This document shows positions 1-8,011 of a stretch of DNA of 27,146 nt, in pieces (positions within the stretch are counted from its first letter, which is position 1; each line of letters begins with the position of its first letter). A program made the position numbers and the translations under genes. The DNA lies in NCBI GenBank assembly GCA_946482165.1, contig CAMLQS010000022.1, positions 1 through 27,146 on the forward strand, in the 5' to 3' direction. The notes under the pieces are model-generated. The model was not told where the DNA came from. It did not search any database and worked only from the letters and a program-made list of their open reading frames with translations. The DNA comes from an uncultured Verrucomicrobiota bacterium (GTDB lineage: Bacteria > Verrucomicrobiota > Verrucomicrobiae > Opitutales > Opitutaceae).

Positions 1-3000
1 GCGGCTCCGCCAAGACCTCCACCGGCCGCATCGACCTCTACAAACGCGGCTGCTTCGTCCTCGAGGCCAAGCAATACGCCACCACCAAGACCGAGGCCGC
101 CACTCTCGCCCTCGACCTCGGCGACCCCGACGCCCCCGCCCGCTCCCCCAAGATCGCCCGCGGCACCGCCGCCTGGGACCGCGCCATGCTCGAAGCCCTC
201 GGCCAGGCCGAAAATTACGCCCGCGCCCTCCCCTCCGACGAAGACCCGCCCCCCTTCCTCCTCGTCGTCGACGTCGGCCACGTCTTCGAACTCTACGCCG
301 ACTTCACCCAAAAGGGGAAAAACTACCTCCCCTTCCCCGACGCCCGCGCCCACCGCGTCCGCCTCGCCGACCTCGCCCGCCCCGAGCTCCGCGACACCCT
401 CCGCGCCGTCTGGACCGCCCCCCTCTCCCTCGACCCCGCCAAGAAATCCGCCGCCGTCACCCGCGAGGTCGCCGGCTACCTCGCCGAGCTCGCCAAATCC
501 TTCGAGAAACACCACGACCCCAAGCTCGTCGCCGAATTTCTCTCCCGCTGCCTCTTCTGCATGTTCGCCGAGGACGTCGGCCTCCTTCCCAAGGAGAGCT
601 TCCACCAACTCCTCGAATCCGTGAAAGGCGACCCCGGCGCCTTCGTCCCCCTCCTCGAACTCCTCTTCGAGGACATGAACCAGGGCCGCTTCTCCGGCCT
701 CCTCAAAAAGAAACTCCCCTACTTCAACGGCGGCCTCTTCGCCTCCGCCCGCGCCCTCCCCGTCAACGGCACCCAGCTCGGCCTCCTCCGCCGCGCCGCC
801 GCCCTCGAATGGCGCCACGTCGAGCCCGCCATCTTCGGCACCCTCCTCGAACGCGCCCTCCACCCCGAGGAACGCCACAAACTCGGCGCCCACTACACCC
901 CGCGCGCCTACGTCGAGCGCCTCGTCCTTCCGACCGTCATCGAGCCCCTCCGCGAGGAGTGGTCCGCCGTCCGCGTCGCCGCCGTCACCCTCGCCCAGCG
1001 CGACACCTCCGCCGACCTCAAGCAGGCCCGCGCCACCGTCCGCGAGTTTCACGACCGACTCTGCGCCGTCCGCGTCCTCGACCCCGCCTGCGGCTCCGGC
1101 AACTTCCTCTACGTCGCCCTCGAGCAGATGAAACGCCTCGAAGGCGAGGTCGTCGCCCTCCTCCACGACCTCGGCGACACCGGCACCCTCAACCTCCAGG
1201 GCTCCACCGTCGATCCCCACCAGTTCCTCGGCATCGAGATCAACCCCCGCGCCGCCGCCATCGCCGAGCTCGTCCTCTGGATCGGCTACCTCCAATGGCA
1301 CTTCCGCGTCCACGGCGACGCCATGCCCGCCGAGCCCGTCCTGAAAAAGTTCGACAACATCGAGTGCCGCGACGCCGTCCTCGCCTACGACAAACACGCC
1401 TTCGCCAAAGACCCCGCCACGGGAAAAACCCGCTTCGTCTGGGACCGCAAGAGCTACAAAACCGACCCCGTCACCGGCCGCGAAGTCCCCGACGAGGCCC
1501 GCGTCCGCCCCCTCGACACCTACGAAAACCCGCGCCCCGCCACCTGGCCGGAGGCCGACTTCATCGTCGGCAATCCGCCCTTTTTGGGCACTAAACGCAT
1601 GCGGGACGACTTGGGCGACGGCTATGTCGAAACCCTCCGCGAAACGTATTCGAGATCGGTCGAAGACAACGCCGATTTCGTCATGTATTGGTGGCACAAG
1701 GCGGCGGAAGAAACACTCGCCGGCCGCTGCCGTCGCTTTGGGCTGATCACCACCAACAGTATTCGCCAAGCCTTCAACCGCCGCGTCGTTCACCAAGCCC
1801 TCGAAGCGGGCATCTCACTCCGGTTTGCGATCCCTGACCATCCGTGGGTCGACACCGCGGAGGGTGCGGCCGTCCGGATTGCGATGACCGTAGGTGCGAA
1901 ATCCTACAATCTCCCCGAGAAAGATGTGCTGCAAGAGACGCCGCCTGATCCCTCCGAATTCCCTGGCGATCTCTACCTGGTCCAAAGCGAAGCCCCTGCC
2001 GAAGACGGTTCGGCCGAGATCACGCTGGCGCACCTGAGGGGGCGCATCGGTTCCGGCCTTTCCATCGGTGCCGAGCTGGAAGGCATGAACGCCCTCCAGG
2101 CCGGCAAAGGAGTCTGCGGCCTCGGCGTGGCTCTGCACGGCTCGGGTTTCCTTCTGGAGCCTGAAGAAGCGCTGGAGCTGCGGAAACACGGCGCGACCGT
2201 GATCAAACCATACCTCGGCGGCGCCGACCTCCTCAGGTCGAAGCGCGAACGCTACATCATCGACTTCTCGTTTCTATCCGAAGAACAAGCGCGTGACACC
2301 AATCCGCAGGCGTTCGAGCGCGTCGTAACACATGTGCGCCCGGAGCGGATCGCGAACCGCCGCGAAGCCATCAAAAAACTCTGGTGGAGGTTTGGCTGGG
2401 AGAGACCGGAAATCCGAAAGGCGATGATCGGCCTCCACCGCTTCATCGCTACTACCGAGACATCCAAACACCGAGTCTTCCAATTTCTCAGCGGTTCGAT
2501 TTTGCCCGATCACATGGTCATCGTCGTCGCTTCCGATGATGCCTTTCACCTCGGTGTTCTGAGCAGCCGTATCCACGTCGTCTACTCCCTCGCCGCAGGC
2601 GGTCGCCTCGGAGTCGGCAACGATCCCCGTTACAACAAAACCCGCTGCTTCGATCCATTCCTCTTCCCCGACTGCACCGAAAAGCAGAAAGCCAAAATCC
2701 GAGCCTTGGGCGAGGAACTCGACGCCCATCGCAAGCGTGCGCAAGCCAAACACAACCTAGGCCTCACGGAGATATACAACGTCGTCGAAAAGCTGCGCGC
2801 CGGCGAATCACTCACGGCCAAGGACAAGGCCATTCATGATGCCGCGATGGCATCTACCTTAAAACATCTTCACGAGGAGATCGACGTAGCCGTCGCCGAC
2901 GCCTACGGCTGGCCCTGGCCGCTCGCCGACGCCGAAATCCTCGAACGCGTCGTCGCCCTCAACGCCGCCCGCGCCGCCGAGGAGGCGCAGGGCCTCGTGC

Positions 3001-3344
3001 GCTGGCTCCGCCCCGACTACCAAAAACCCCTGCTCGTCCCGTCCGCCCAAACCACCCTCGCCATCGAGACCGGCGGCAAGAAACCCAAGCCCGCCAAGGC
3101 ATCCGGCGCCAAGCCCCCGGCTCCTCGCTCCAAGCTCACAAAGCTCGCCTGGCCCAAAACCCTCGCCGAGCGCGCCAAGGCGGTGGAGGCCGCCCTCACC
3201 GCCGCCGCCGAGCCCGTGACGCCCGCCGAACTCACCAAGCGTTTCGCCCGCGCCAAGCCCGCCGAAGTGAAAGAAATCCTCGAAACCCTCGCCGCCCTCG
3301 GCCGCGCCCGCCCCGGCGACGAAAAAGGCACTTTCGTCGCATGA
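1..3344 (+). CDS. Type IIG/IIL (MmeI-like) restriction-methylation enzyme, 5' end cut by window edge
   Basis: The frame is open from base 3, so the gene begins upstream of the window and the internal ATG at 186 is not the start; 1113 residues are visible. Fragment residues 11-23 hold a D...ExK nuclease signature (D11, E21, K23) in a stretch ending VLEAKQ. A helical spacer follows, then the SAM-binding motif DPACGSGN (from residue 360) and the adenine-methylase motif NPPF (residues 524-527). The region after NPPF, to about residue 960, should hold the target-recognition domain. The C-terminus has a Lys/Pro/Ala linker (about 1026-1045) and a short winged-helix-like end. In this family one chain both cuts DNA and methylates one strand's adenine for self-protection. 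Codon use changes sharply at about 1570 and returns near 2880. The methylase subunits of BREX (PglX) and DISARM are related alternatives, but the ExK nuclease start favours the MmeI type. The neighbours upstream are not visible. Confidence 0.85.
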   Translation, partial: GSAKTSTGRIDLYKRGCFVLEAKQYATTKTEAATLALDLGDPDAPARSPKIARGTAAWDRAMLEALGQAENYARALPSDEDPPPFLLVVDVGHVFELYADFTQKGKNYLPFPDARAHRVRLADLARPELRDTLRAVWTAPLSLDPAKKSAAVTREVAGYLAELAKSFEKHHDPKLVAEFLSRCLFCMFAEDVGLLPKESFHQLLESVKGDPGAFVPLLELLFEDMNQGRFSGLLKKKLPYFNGGLFASARALPVNGTQLGLLRRAAALEWRHVEPAIFGTLLERALHPEERHKLGAHYTPRAYVERLVLPTVIEPLREEWSAVRVAAVTLAQRDTSADLKQARATVREFHDRLCAVRVLDPACGSGNFLYVALEQMKRLEGEVVALLHDLGDTGTLNLQGSTVDPHQFLGIEINPRAAAIAELVLWIGYLQWHFRVHGDAMPAEPVLKKFDNIECRDAVLAYDKHAFAKDPATGKTRFVWDRKSYKTDPVTGREVPDEARVRPLDTYENPRPATWPEADFIVGNPPFLGTKRMRDDLGDGYVETLRETYSRSVEDNADFVMYWWHKAAEETLAGRCRRFGLITTNSIRQAFNRRVVHQALEAGISLRFAIPDHPWVDTAEGAAVRIAMTVGAKSYNLPEKDVLQETPPDPSEFPGDLYLVQSEAPAEDGSAEITLAHLRGRIGSGLSIGAELEGMNALQAGKGVCGLGVALHGSGFLLEPEEALELRKHGATVIKPYLGGADLLRSKRERYIIDFSFLSEEQARDTNPQAFERVVTHVRPERIANRREAIKKLWWRFGWERPEIRKAMIGLHRFIATTETSKHRVFQFLSGSILPDHMVIVVASDDAFHLGVLSSRIHVVYSLAAGGRLGVGNDPRYNKTRCFDPFLFPDCTEKQKAKIRALGEELDAHRKRAQAKHNLGLTEIYNVVEKLRAGESLTAKDKAIHDAAMASTLKHLHEEIDVAVADAYGWPWPLADAEILERVVALNAARAAEEAQGLVRWLRPDYQKPLLVPSAQTTLAIETGGKKPKPAKASGAKPPAPRSKLTKLAWPKTLAERAKAVEAALTAAAEPVTPAELTKRFARAKPAEVKEILETLAALGRARPGDEKGTFVA

Positions 3345-3370
3345 TCATCGCCTCCACCCCAAGCCTCTTC

Positions 3371-3399
3371 TTTCCCGAAGCCCGCTGATAGCATATAAT
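3371..3399 (+). promoter_or_regulatory. Candidate promoter for the ATPase-Toprim pair, possibly leaderless
   Basis: A perfect TATAAT lies at 3394-3399, with a weak -35-like TTTCCC at 3371-3376 and a 17-base spacer. The ATG of the ATPase gene begins at 3408, only eight bases after the -10 box. Transcription would therefore start at or within a base or two of the ATG, giving a leaderless mRNA. No Shine-Dalgarno site is present. This is inference from the sequence only. Confidence 0.5.
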
Positions 3400-3407
3400 C
3401 TCCCTCC

Positions 3408-4364
3408 ATGTTCACCGACCTGCACATCACCGACTTCCGAGGCATCCAAGACCTCAAGCTCTCCGGTTTTAGCCGCGTGAACTTGATCGTGGGCGAAAAC
3501 AACACGGGCAAAACCACCCTGCTCGAAGCCCTCGCCCTCTGCGCCGCTCCGCAGGAAGCCGGCAATTTGCTGCACTGGTTTCGTCTATCGTCGGGTGTCG
3601 GCAACCCAGGCCGCTGGCTTCGGAGAGACGGTGCACACGCCAATTTTTCGCTCATCACCTTAACTGGCACCAAAGACCCAGCTGGCGTCGCTGTTACTGA
3701 TGACTCGGTGAATCCATTCAAGGGGCCTATGGGACAGCACTTCAAAGAGCTGAACAGCCCAGGGCATGTTAAAATCTGGATTGACCCTCAGCACCCCATG
3801 CTCCGCATCCGCACGGTCGCTGTTCAACACCGAGAACCTCAGAATCTCGTGAGCGACTTCTCGACTGCCGTTCGCTCGAAACAGGGCGAGAAAGAACTGG
3901 AATCTCTCCTCAACGCTGTAGACGACCGCATCAAGGCTGTGCGCCTCGATTACGCAGGAGACAATCGTCAGCCCTACATTTCCGCCGACATTGGCCTGAG
4001 CGAACGCGTTCCGATCTCCCAACTCGGCCAAGGCGTGAACCGCCTCATCGCCATCTTTTGCGAACTGCTCGGCCAAAAACCTGCCATCTGCTTTATCGAC
4101 GAGATCGAGAACGGTCTTCACCACACGGTGCTCAAGCGCATCTGGCAGGGCATCGCCGAGGTCGCCGAACGCCTCGATATCCAAGTCTTCGCCACCACCC
4201 ATAGCCGCGAATGTTTGGAAGCCGCTCACGACTGTTTCGAAGAGCGCAAGCAATACGATTTCCGAGTCGTGCAGCTATACCGTGTCCGAGAACAGATCGA
4301 CGGTCGCGTTCTGGATCGCGAGCACATCGAGGCCGCCGTGAAATCCGAGATCGAGGTGCGCTGA
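3408..4364 (+). CDS. AAA family ATPase (OLD/RecF-like), first gene of an ATPase-Toprim pair
   Basis: The 318-residue protein has the layout of AAA_15/AAA_21 ABC-type ATPases of the OLD/SMC group. The start reads ITDFRGI, typical of these proteins. Walker A is GENNTGKTT (residues 29-37), the signature-like QLGQGVNRL lies near 208-216, Walker B is CFIDEIENGLHH near 229-240, and an H-loop ATTHSRE lies near 263. No nuclease domain is fused to it; the Toprim function sits in the next gene, which overlaps by one base. Base composition is visibly less GC-rich than the flanking chromosome. By analogy with OLD, Gabija and PARIS, the pair could be an anti-phage or nucleic-acid surveillance system, but this is inferred from architecture and from the restriction gene next door. 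Confidence 0.85.
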   Translation: MFTDLHITDFRGIQDLKLSGFSRVNLIVGENNTGKTTLLEALALCAAPQEAGNLLHWFRLSSGVGNPGRWLRRDGAHANFSLITLTGTKDPAGVAVTDDSVNPFKGPMGQHFKELNSPGHVKIWIDPQHPMLRIRTVAVQHREPQNLVSDFSTAVRSKQGEKELESLLNAVDDRIKAVRLDYAGDNRQPYISADIGLSERVPISQLGQGVNRLIAIFCELLGQKPAICFIDEIENGLHHTVLKRIWQGIAEVAERLDIQVFATTHSRECLEAAHDCFEERKQYDFRVVQLYRVREQIDGRVLDREHIEAAVKSEIEVR

Positions 4365-4987
4365 TGAAGCCCGTTCTCAAGCAGTCTCCGAAGGTGCTAA
4401 TCGTCGAGGGCTACAGCGACCTCACGTTTTACGCCGAATTCCTCCAAAAACAGGGAAAGCTTCCCGGCGTTTACATAAAAGACATGGGCGGCCGCGACAA
4501 TCTGATGATCGAGCTCGAAACGTTCATTAATCCATCGCTCCTCGCTTCCAAGTCCCACATCGCAGTCATATTGGATAACGACGACGCCAGCCCCGACTTT
4601 GCCAACCGGGTAAAAAACAAACTCGACGGCATAACCCGTCGTAGCCTGACCGAAGGCCAGTGGACCGAACGCGCGCCCGACGCCAAAGTCGGCTTCTTCG
4701 TCGCCCCCGCGCCCGGCGAAATCGGCGAAATCGAAGACCTCGTCTGGCGCGTGATCGCTGATGATCCGGCCCGCGCCGAAGAGGCTCGCTGCGTCGAAAA
4801 CTACCTCGCTTGCATGAATGCCGGCCCGACGTGCGAGAACCGCCGCATCGCCAAGCGCAAACTCGGCAGCTGGCTGGCCGTGAAGCACGAGGACGACCCC
4901 CGCCTCGGCCCCGCCGCCCGCGACCGTAAGATCGATTTCGACGCCCCCGCCCTCGCCCGGCTGAAAGCCTTCTTGAGCGGCTTCTGA
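4364..4987 (+). CDS. Toprim-like protein (DUF3226/DUF4435-like), partner of the ATPase
   Basis: I chose the ATG at 4364 because it overlaps the ATPase stop by one base (TGATG), the usual sign of translational coupling; the open frame further upstream lies inside the ATPase gene. The 207-residue product opens with KVLIVEGYSDLTFY, a Toprim start with the conserved Glu at E15. GGRDN follows at 42-46 and the metal-binding ILDNDD at 69-74 (D71, D73). A later GEIGEIEDLVW segment also fits the DUF3226-type family. In OLD-like enzymes the Toprim domain is the metal-dependent nuclease controlled by the ATPase; in PARIS, a separate Toprim protein (AriB) is held by the ATPase AriA. Which model applies here cannot be decided from sequence. 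The exact DUF number is from memory. Confidence 0.75.
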   Translation: MKPVLKQSPKVLIVEGYSDLTFYAEFLQKQGKLPGVYIKDMGGRDNLMIELETFINPSLLASKSHIAVILDNDDASPDFANRVKNKLDGITRRSLTEGQWTERAPDAKVGFFVAPAPGEIGEIEDLVWRVIADDPARAEEARCVENYLACMNAGPTCENRRIAKRKLGSWLAVKHEDDPRLGPAARDRKIDFDAPALARLKAFLSGF

Positions 4988-5172
4988 GCGAACCGGGCCC
5001 CGCTCCCTTGGGCCTCAACCATCCACCACAAGCTCCGCCCGCCGCCCGAGCTCGACGCTCCCGCCGCGCGACGTTGAGTCAGGCTCCCCCGCAGCGCGGC
5101 CCCGCAAGACTCCGCAAACACGGCGCAAGACCGGGTAAGCATTCGTATCCGTCCTTCGGCTACAGTGGGCCC

Positions 5173-5343
5173 ATGTCTTCCACCGCGCCCGCCCGCCGCG
5201 CCTTTACCCTGATCGAGCTCCTCACGGTGATCGCGATCACGGGCGTGCTGGCAGCGCTCGTCCTTCCGGCCATCGGCGCCTGCCGCGCCCAGGCGCGCAA
5301 AATTGGTCCGCGAGGTCTACGGCTTAAAAGCGCGGCTACTTGA
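5173..5343 (+). pseudogene. Truncated type IV prepilin-like gene (N-terminal remnant)
   Basis: The 56-residue frame from ATG 5173 begins with a prepilin leader: a short basic stretch (ARR), the cleavage/methylation motif AFTLIELL, and a hydrophobic helix ending near ALVLPAIGA. Family members in these bacteria run to about 150-250 residues. Here the recognisable sequence stops after about 43 residues (ACRAQARKI), becomes unrelated, and terminates. No continuing prepilin sequence is seen in other frames downstream. It looks like the leftover 5' end of a pseudopilin gene after a deletion. A functional very short membrane peptide is possible but less likely. A TACAGT -10-like box ends six bases before the ATG. 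Confidence 0.6.
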
Positions 5344-5436
5344 ACACCCCGGGCTTGCGCTCCCCCAGATTCTTGTCGGACCCGCCGCAGGTCCCCCGTA
5401 GAACCAGGGTAAGACCCTCAGTTTTAGGCAAATAAA

Positions 5437-5464
5437 TTGCGTAAATCCACTCCCTGCTTATTAC
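5437..5464 (+). promoter_or_regulatory. Weak candidate promoter for the hybrid histidine kinase
   Basis: TTGCGT (5437-5442) and TATTAC (5459-5464) are separated by 16 bases, each matching four of six consensus bases. The ATG at 5473 follows eight bases later, again close enough for a leaderless or near-leaderless transcript. No Shine-Dalgarno site is seen. Confidence 0.3.
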
Positions 5465-5472
5465 CCAGACCC

Positions 5473-7806
5473 ATGGATGTTCCCGCACCCACGCCTCCTC
5501 GGCCCGAGCCTGAGCGCGCCAGCTTGGATGCGACGACGAAAGAGCTGCTCGATCTCAAGGCCGCGCTCGATGAGCACGCCATCGTCGCCATCACCGACCC
5601 GCGCGGTCGCATCACCTACGCAAACGACAAATTCTGCGCCATCTCCCAATACTCGCGCGAGGAGCTCATCGGCCAGGACCACCGTATCATCAACTCAGGC
5701 CACCACACACCGGAGTTTTTTCGTGAATTGTGGGCCACCATCGGCCGCGGCCATGTCTGGCGCGGCGAGATCAAGAACCGCGCCCGGGACGGCTCCTATT
5801 ACTGGGTCGACACCACCATCGTCCCCTTCCTCAACGAACACGGAAAACCTCGCGAATACGTCGCCATCCGCGCCGATATCACCCAGCGAAAGCAGGCCGA
5901 GGAAGCCCTCCGCGCCTCGACCAAGGAGGTGATCGACCTCAAGGCCGCTCTCGACGAACACGCCATCGTCGCCATCACCGACCCGCGCGGCCGCATCACC
6001 CATGTGAACGAGAAATTCTGCGCGATCTCGAAGTATTCGCGCGAGGAGCTGGTCGGCCAAGACCACCGCATCATCAATTCCGGCCACCACCCGCGGGAAT
6101 TTTTCCGCGACCTTTGGGCGACCATCAGCCGCGGCCATGTCTGGCGGGGCGAGATCAAGAACCGGGCGAAGGACGGATCCTACTACTGGGTCGACACCAC
6201 CATCGTCCCCTTCCTGAACGAATACGGGAAACCCCGCCAATACGTCGCCATCCGCGCCGACATTACGCAGCGAAAGAAGACCGAGGAAACCAACGCCACG
6301 CTCGCGGCCATCGTCGCCTCCTCGCAGGACGCGATCATCAGCCACGACAACGACGGCCGCATCCAGACGTGGAACCACGGCGCGCAATCGGCCTTCGGCT
6401 TCTCCGCCGCCGAAATGGTCGGCCGCTCGATCCTCGAACTCGCCCAGCCCGAATCCCGCCCGGCTGAAACGGAACACCTCAACGCGGTGCGCCGCGGCGA
6501 GAAGCACCAGCAATACGAGACCGTGCGCATCCACAAGGACGGCAGCCGCGTCAACGTGCTCGTCACGCTTTCCCCCGTGCGCGACGAGACCGGCCGCGTG
6601 GTCGGCGTCTCCAACATCGCGCGCGACATCACCGAACGGAAAAAACTCGAGGCCCAGTTCCTCCGCACCCAGCGCATGGAGGCCATCGGCACCGTCGCCG
6701 GCGGCGTCGCCCACGACCTGAACAACCTGCTCTCCCCCATGCTGCTCGCCCGCTCCCTGCTGGGCGATCAGCTCAAGAAGCCGGAGGACCGCGAGATCCT
6801 CGACACCGTCCACCGCGCCGCCCACCGCGCCGCCGCCATCGTGAAGCAGCTCCTCGCCTTCAGCCGCGGCGAGGAGGGTGAACGCCACCCCGTCGAGGTC
6901 TCCCTGCTTTTCCGCGAGATCGTCGGCTTCCTCCGCGAGACCTTCCCCCGCGACATCACCGTCGCGGCCTCCGCCCAGCGCGGCCTCTGGGCCGTCGTCG
7001 CCGAGCCCACCCAAATCCACCAGGTGTTGATGAACCTCTGCGTCAACGCGCGGGACGCCATGCCCAAGGGCGGCACGCTATCGATCACCGCGCAGAACGT
7101 GGAACTCAGCGCCACCGAGGCGCAGATCAACCCCCGCGCCCACGCCGGCCCCTACGTCCTGATCACCGTCGCCGACAACGGCTCCGGCATACCGCCCCAG
7201 ATCGTCGAGCGCATCTTCGATCCCTTTTTCACAACCAAGGGTCTCGGCCACGGCACCGGCCTCGGCCTTTCGACCGTCGCCGGCATCGTCAAGGGCCACG
7301 CCGGCTTCGTCACCGTCTACAGCGAGCCCGGCGGAGGTTCGGCCTTCAACGTCTACCTGCCGGCCTCCGTGAACGTTCCCTTTGCAAAACCGGAGGAGCC
7401 GGTCGACGAAGCCCCCGGCGGAAACCAGGAGCTCATCCTGGTCGTCGACGACGAATTCGCGCTCTCCGCCAGCCTTCGGCAGCTGCTGCTCAAGCGCAAC
7501 TACCGCGTCCTCGTCGCGTGCAACGGCCGCGAGGGCCTCGCCGCGTTCAAGCAGCACCCCGACGAAATCCGTCTCGTGATCACCGACACGATGATGCCGG
7601 TGATGGGCGGCCTGCAGATGACGAAGGAACTGCGCCAGCTCCGCCCCCAGCTGCCAATCATCGCGGCGACCGGACTCGAACAGGAGGAAAAGCGGCGCGA
7701 ATACCACTCGATGAACGTGCCCGACGTGCTCCTCAAGCCCTGCGACGCCCACGAGCTCCTGAGCACCATCCGTCGCGTCCTCGACCGGCCGCCCCCGGCA
7801 GCGTAG
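5473..7806 (+). CDS. Hybrid sensor histidine kinase: PAS-PAS-PAS-HisKA-HATPase-receiver
   Basis: A 777-residue soluble hybrid kinase; no membrane helix is evident, so it likely senses a cytoplasmic cue. PAS1 (about 22-149) and PAS2 (about 150-275) are near copies of each other with PAC ends (ADITQRK); PAS3 (about 275-395) is a distinct PAS. The H-box GGVAHDLNN places the phospho-His at H414. The ATPase domain shows the N-box [10 protein letters not shown], the G1 box [15 protein letters not shown] and the G2 box GTGLGLS. The C-terminal receiver (about 655-770) has acidic D659/D660, phospho-acceptor D705 in ITDTMMP, and K755. The phosphoryl group would pass H414 to D705 within the chain or to an unlinked partner; no response regulator lies next to it. 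A TTG start at 5437 would add 12 residues; the ATG at 5473 is preferred. Confidence 0.93.
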   Translation: MDVPAPTPPRPEPERASLDATTKELLDLKAALDEHAIVAITDPRGRITYANDKFCAISQYSREELIGQDHRIINSGHHTPEFFRELWATIGRGHVWRGEIKNRARDGSYYWVDTTIVPFLNEHGKPREYVAIRADITQRKQAEEALRASTKEVIDLKAALDEHAIVAITDPRGRITHVNEKFCAISKYSREELVGQDHRIINSGHHPREFFRDLWATISRGHVWRGEIKNRAKDGSYYWVDTTIVPFLNEYGKPRQYVAIRADITQRKKTEETNATLAAIVASSQDAIISHDNDGRIQTWNHGAQSAFGFSAAEMVGRSILELAQPESRPAETEHLNAVRRGEKHQQYETVRIHKDGSRVNVLVTLSPVRDETGRVVGVSNIARDITERKKLEAQFLRTQRMEAIGTVAGGVAHDLNNLLSPMLLARSLLGDQLKKPEDREILDTVHRAAHRAAAIVKQLLAFSRGEEGERHPVEVSLLFREIVGFLRETFPRDITVAASAQRGLWAVVAEPTQIHQVLMNLCVNARDAMPKGGTLSITAQNVELSATEAQINPRAHAGPYVLITVADNGSGIPPQIVERIFDPFFTTKGLGHGTGLGLSTVAGIVKGHAGFVTVYSEPGGGSAFNVYLPASVNVPFAKPEEPVDEAPGGNQELILVVDDEFALSASLRQLLLKRNYRVLVACNGREGLAAFKQHPDEIRLVITDTMMPVMGGLQMTKELRQLRPQLPIIAATGLEQEEKRREYHSMNVPDVLLKPCDAHELLSTIRRVLDRPPPAA

Positions 7807-7937
7807 ACGGCCGGCCCGTTCGCGGAACACCCGCCTTTGCGGGCACGGGACGTGAAATCATTTCGGCGGGACGACGCCCCGCCAAATCAAGCCGGCCGGC
7901 CGTGCATCCCGATTCCTTGTCCCGGCTCGCGGAAATC

Positions 7938-7949
7938 TTGTAACGTTTC
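7938..7949 (+). promoter_or_regulatory. Candidate ECF-type -35 element upstream of the kinase-SLBB-sigma operon
   Basis: The 205-base gap 7807-8011 contains TTGTAACGTTTC about 70 bases before the kinase start. TGTAAC-like boxes are typical of -35 elements read by ECF sigma factors, and the operon's last gene is an ECF sigma factor, so autoregulation is possible. A matching -10 is not clear. The same gap has two short GC hairpins, CCCGC/GCGGG at 7830-7843 and GGCGGG/CCCGCC near 7870-7888, neither with a T-tract. Confidence 0.3.
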
Positions 7950-8011
7950 GGCCCCGTTTCCTCCAAAGGGAATGAAGCCGCTTCGCGTCCGCGCGGTTTC
8001 CTCGATCCGAC

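Noticed and set aside
186..188. ATG at 186 as the start of the restriction enzyme
   Set aside because: The frame is open to the window edge and the upstream codons encode the conserved D...ExK nuclease signature.
1..3344. BREX PglX or DISARM methylase identity for the first gene
   Set aside because: No other BREX or DISARM genes are visible in the window and the N-terminal ExK nuclease fits the MmeI-like type better. Upstream neighbours could change this.
5404..5417. AGGGT/ACCCT hairpin before the sensor kinase as a terminator
   Set aside because: The stem has only five pairs and the following CAGTTTTAGG is a weak T-tract.
5336..5466. Minus-strand open stretch ending NLGERKPGVFK that resembles a protein C-terminus
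   Set aside because: There is no start, the stretch is about 40 codons, and the upstream part on that strand is covered by the sensor-kinase gene. It could be a gene remnant but cannot be supported by eye.
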